Below, in pieces: positions 61,340 to 64,000 of a DNA stretch of 64,000 nucleotides. The stretch comes from Agarivorans litoreus (GTDB lineage Bacteria; Pseudomonadota; Gammaproteobacteria; Enterobacterales; Celerinatantimonadaceae): NCBI RefSeq assembly GCF_019649015.1, contig NZ_BLPI01000001.1:3529001-3593000 (forward strand). Direction: 5' to 3'. A program made the translations under genes and the position numbers. The notes below the pieces were generated by a model, which made no database searches, was not told the DNA's origin, and saw only the letters and a list, made by a program, of their open reading frames with translations. The first letter of the stretch is position 1, and each line of letters opens with the position of its first letter.

Positions 61340-62224
61340 ATGGATAGGCGTTCTATAAATTTTGATTGGAATAGGGCTCGGGCTTTTTTGGTCACCGCTG
61401 AAGAAGGCTCTTTATCCGCTGCTGCACGCGCATTAGCGATGACTCAGCCTACTTTAAGTCGCCAAGTGGCGGCCTTAGAGCAAGAGCTAGGGGTTTCCTT
61501 GTTCGAGCGAGTGGGGGGCAGGCTAAGCCTCACCACCAGTGGTGTAGAGTTATTGGCACATGTTCAAGCCATGGGCCAAGCGGCGAATAATTTGTCTTTA
61601 TCTGCTTCAGGTAGGGCAGAAGCCATTGAAGGTGATGTATGCATTTCAGCTTCGGAGGCCGTGGCAGCTTTTGTTCTGCCGAGTATTGTTGAGAAACTAC
61701 GGTTACATGCCCCAGGTGTGCGAGTAGAGATTATTGCCAGCAATGATTCTAGCGACCTATTACGCCGAGAAGCAGATATTGCCATTCGGGCATATCAACC
61801 TACCGAATTGGAGTTAATCGCTCGCCGTGTTGCAGATATTGATGTGCATTTATATGCGGCTAAAAGCTACTTAGCAAAGTGGCCACAGCCTCGCACTATT
61901 CAAAGTTTGGCTGATGCAAAGTTTCTCGCTTTCGATAAAAACGATGAGTTGATTAATGAGCTGGCTAAGCTTGGTTTCTCACTTAAGCAAAGTAACTTTC
62001 CGGCGGTAGTTAGCAACCATTTAGTCCAGTGGGAGCTGGTGAAACAGGGCGTTGGTATTGGCTTTATGTTAGAGCAAGTAGGCGACAGCGAGCCCTTGGT
62101 GGAGCGCGCCTTTCCTTCTCTAGCTGCAATCGCTACACAATCTTGGCTGGTGGTTCATCGAGAGCTAAATACCAGCCGACGACTGCGTATGGTGTATGAC
62201 TTTTTGGCCGAGCAACTAAGCTAG
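61340..62224 (+). CDS. LysR-type transcriptional regulator
   Basis: 294 residues. The HTH (about 8-65: AEEGSLSAAARALAMTQPTLSRQVAALEQ) and the effector domain (about 95-290) are complete. It lies 106 bases from the divergent methyltransferase gene, a likely target, and its end overlaps the convergent allA end by nine bases. Confidence 0.91.
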   Translation: MDRRSINFDWNRARAFLVTAEEGSLSAAARALAMTQPTLSRQVAALEQELGVSLFERVGGRLSLTTSGVELLAHVQAMGQAANNLSLSASGRAEAIEGDVCISASEAVAAFVLPSIVEKLRLHAPGVRVEIIASNDSSDLLRREADIAIRAYQPTELELIARRVADIDVHLYAAKSYLAKWPQPRTIQSLADAKFLAFDKNDELINELAKLGFSLKQSNFPAVVSNHLVQWELVKQGVGIGFMLEQVGDSEPLVERAFPSLAAIATQSWLVVHRELNTSRRLRMVYDFLAEQLS

Positions 62225-62707
62225 CTGTAATTCTATACTTTCACTTAGTTGCTGTTCTACACAATTGGCTTCTTCGCCGCTTCGGTCAATCACCAAAAAG
62301 TCGCTAGTTTGCTGCAAGCTAATCAAAGGGTGATGCCATACCCCGCTGTGATAGTTAACGCCTTGGTCAGGCTGTGCCCAAAAAGCGCAAATGCTATCTT
62401 CATCTAGCTCACCAGGTTTTGCCACCACTACCACGTAGGGGCGTTGGGACAAGGGCATAAATAGCTGGCTGCCATAGGGATGGTGTTCCAGCATATCTAT
62501 GGCTAGTGGCAGCTGAAAGGCTTGACCGCGAAATATCGAGACAATCAGCTTGGCTTGGCTGCCACTGGCTTGTAATTCTGCCAAGTCGTGGAAGCGACTG
62601 GTGGTTCCACCATTGATTGCAAAAGGCGAGACTCGGTCGCAGGCCACCACATCACCAAAGGGCGCAAAGGCCGCTTGAGTAAGCGGCTGTAAGCTGAGTT
62701 TTTTCAT
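62216..62707 (-). CDS. allA: Ureidoglycolate lyase
   Basis: 163 residues from the ATG at 62707 (AAGGA six bases before). It aligns along its length with E. coli AllA: MKKLSLQPLTQAAFAPFGDV, INGGTTSRFHDLA, ISIFR-type strand, HHPYGSQLFMPL, GVNYHSGVWHHPLISL, DFLVIDRSG. It splits ureidoglycolate to glyoxylate and urea, the last step of allantoin use. It follows alc on the same strand by nine bases. Confidence 0.94.
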   Translation of the reverse strand: MKKLSLQPLTQAAFAPFGDVVACDRVSPFAINGGTTSRFHDLAELQASGSQAKLIVSIFRGQAFQLPLAIDMLEHHPYGSQLFMPLSQRPYVVVVAKPGELDEDSICAFWAQPDQGVNYHSGVWHHPLISLQQTSDFLVIDRSGEEANCVEQQLSESIELQLA

Positions 62708-62716
62708 TGCCATTCC

Positions 62717-63724
62717 TTAAGCTGATTTACCCCATAAGCGCAGGCGACTGATGCCGCCATCGGGGTAAATATTCACTCGAATATGAGTGATGGTGCCAAG
62801 CGAGTTTAGCTCGTTAAAGTGATGGTCATTGTCGGCGCTAAGTGACTTAGCGGGCAATAACTCCTGCCAAAACATACTCTGGCTGATCAAGCTTAAATCG
62901 TTAGGATCTTGAATATTGGCGGCTTGTATCGACAGTTTGTCGGGGAAGTTACCTTTAAAGTGAGTGGTGGCCACTTCAATTTTATCAACCTCGCCAGCTT
63001 GGCCTAAAGCAATAATGCACCAATCGTTACCCGGCTCTCGGCGGCGACGGGTTTCCCAACCATCGCCCATGTTAACGCCTTTGCCTGGCGCAAGTAGATT
63101 GCTGGGCGTACCGTAATGCGCATCATTGTATCCAATGACTCTGCCGCCATTTTTAAGGGCAACTAGATCAATGCTTTGCTCACTTGAGTGTTGTGGGATG
63201 GGGTGGCCAAATACCCGTAAACGGGCAATGCCACCATCGGGGAAAATATTAATTTTTAGATGACTAATCGGCTGCTCAGTGTCTACTGCAAAAAAGTGGT
63301 GGTTATCGGCACTTAAAGCACTGGCAGAGAGAATACTGTGCCATTGGGTATCACTTGGTGGTGTATCTTGCTCGCAGTAGCAGGCTTCAACACTGGCCGC
63401 TGGGGCAAAATTACCGGTAAAAAAGCTAGTATCTAGTTGTAGTCCTTTAACCTTGCCTGCAACCCCTAGTTTTACGATGCACCAGTCGTGGCCTGCATCA
63501 CGACGGCGGCGGCTTTCCCATCCGTCCATCCATTTGCCGTTATCATCATATTTGTCTGGGTAAAACAGCGCCGGCAAGTGGTTGAGCATGCGCTCGGCTT
63601 TGGCAAAAAAATCGTCACTCACTGCGATGATTTGGCTGCCTAAACGGTTGTCGGCTAAGTTTACACACTGTTGGCTAAAGGCTGGCGCATCGGTGGCAGC
63701 TGGGGCAGTTATGGCTTGGCTCAT
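62717..63724 (-). CDS. alc: Allantoicase
   Basis: 335 residues made of two similar halves (about 25-170 and 200-335), as in known allantoicases: both contain the DGWES/TRRRR-x-x-GxDWCI motif, and FFTGNFAP / HFKGNFPD. It hydrolyses allantoate to ureidoglycolate and urea. Together with allA this gives the urea-producing branch of purine breakdown. AAGGA precedes the ATG. Confidence 0.95.
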   Translation of the reverse strand: MSQAITAPAATDAPAFSQQCVNLADNRLGSQIIAVSDDFFAKAERMLNHLPALFYPDKYDDNGKWMDGWESRRRRDAGHDWCIVKLGVAGKVKGLQLDTSFFTGNFAPAASVEACYCEQDTPPSDTQWHSILSASALSADNHHFFAVDTEQPISHLKINIFPDGGIARLRVFGHPIPQHSSEQSIDLVALKNGGRVIGYNDAHYGTPSNLLAPGKGVNMGDGWETRRRREPGNDWCIIALGQAGEVDKIEVATTHFKGNFPDKLSIQAANIQDPNDLSLISQSMFWQELLPAKSLSADNDHHFNELNSLGTITHIRVNIYPDGGISRLRLWGKSA

Positions 63725-63849
63725 AGTTATCCTTAAATTTGTTGAGAGAATGCGCTAATTGGCTCATTGTCTACTTGTTTGGTTCAATTGTTTCACTGCT
63801 GCTTAGTGGTTCCCCTTATTGGGTTCTGTAAACAACAGTGAGGTAATGT

Positions 63850-64000
63850 TTAGTGGTGAGCTTCTAGCTCATCAAGTAATTGATAATTATTGCTGACTTG
63901 GTTGCTATGGGTTTGGGCTGAATGCGCTAAGTAATCGTAGACCTTGTTGCTTAAATGGGCGAGCAAGCTCATCGGCGCTGCATAGCTGTCTAAGGCAGAG
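63850..64000 (-). CDS. C-terminal end of an unidentified protein (partial)
   Basis: An open frame runs in from the right edge and ends at TAA 63852-63850; the last residues are NNYQLLDELEAHH. About 50 residues are visible, alpha-helical, with no recognised motif. It lies 125 bases upstream of alc on the same strand, so it may belong to the same ureide cluster. Confidence 0.55.
   Translation of the reverse strand, partial: SALDSYAAPMSLLAHLSNKVYDYLAHSAQTHSNQVSNNYQLLDELEAHH

Noticed and set aside
1..64000. CRISPR array, prophage or insertion sequence
   Set aside because: No regularly spaced repeats, no integrase, transposase or phage structural gene seen on either strand.

Overview
The window is chromosomal DNA of a marine, facultatively anaerobic gammaproteobacterium of the Alteromonadales/Vibrionales type. 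Pyruvate formate-lyase, AdhE, PurU, OppABCDF, AllA and allantoicase all resemble their enterobacterial or Vibrio homologues closely. Several gene families seen here (DUF3360, PEP-CTERM, GH8 cellulase, DUF3369 response regulators) are typical of Agarivorans/Shewanella/Vibrio-like bacteria; the genus is an inference. I see no phage, insertion sequence, integron or CRISPR array.

Layout. 0-4.1 kb: fermentation genes on the minus strand (pflA start, pflB, and a DUF3360 membrane transporter where focA would sit in E. coli). 5-10.6 kb: a plus-strand basic-amino-acid-type ABC transporter followed by an isoaspartyl-dipeptidase-like amidohydrolase and a Cys/Met-metabolism PLP enzyme. 10.6-14 kb: FKBP isomerase, a pentapeptide-repeat potassium channel and a TPR response regulator. 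14.1-14.6 kb: a probable cyclic-di-GMP-I (GEMM) riboswitch with its own promoter and no clear gene behind it, then tRNA-Tyr. 15-18 kb: purU, ychJ and a response regulator with a decayed HD-GYP domain. 18.3-21 kb: cobT-cobS-cobC. 21-30.5 kb: single genes and short operons (FabH-like, M32 carboxypeptidase, smrA, DUF3149, GumN, PilZ-SDR, DUF1127/LysR, DUF3108). 30.6-39.5 kb: adhE, divergent from oppABCDF. 39.6-47.8 kb: a sugar-kinase-like/IMPase-like gene pair, a 1066-residue TPR-GAF-GGDEF protein, a kinase-like protein and an MBL-fold lipoprotein. 47.8-54 kb: secreted GH8 endoglucanase, WYL regulator, CDF-like protein, a possible small RNA and an HIBADH-family dehydrogenase. 54-58 kb: MocR regulator and an HxlR/GST/Old-Yellow-Enzyme group. 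58-60 kb: IalB-like and PEP-CTERM proteins. 60-64 kb: Nudix, methyltransferase, LysR and ureide catabolism (allA, alc).

How it fits together. PflB and AdhE are the two main mixed-acid fermentation enzymes. Both have a near-consensus FNR-type site in the upstream region of their transcription unit, so they are probably induced together without oxygen. Four elements concern cyclic-di-GMP: the riboswitch, a PilZ/YcgR-type protein, an apparently active GGDEF protein and a degenerate HD-GYP protein. The order tRNA-Tyr, purU, ychJ ... adhE, opp echoes the tyrT-purU-ychJ ... adhE-oppABCDF segment of E. coli, with extra genes between. Several intergenic spaces carry large inverted repeats without any gene.
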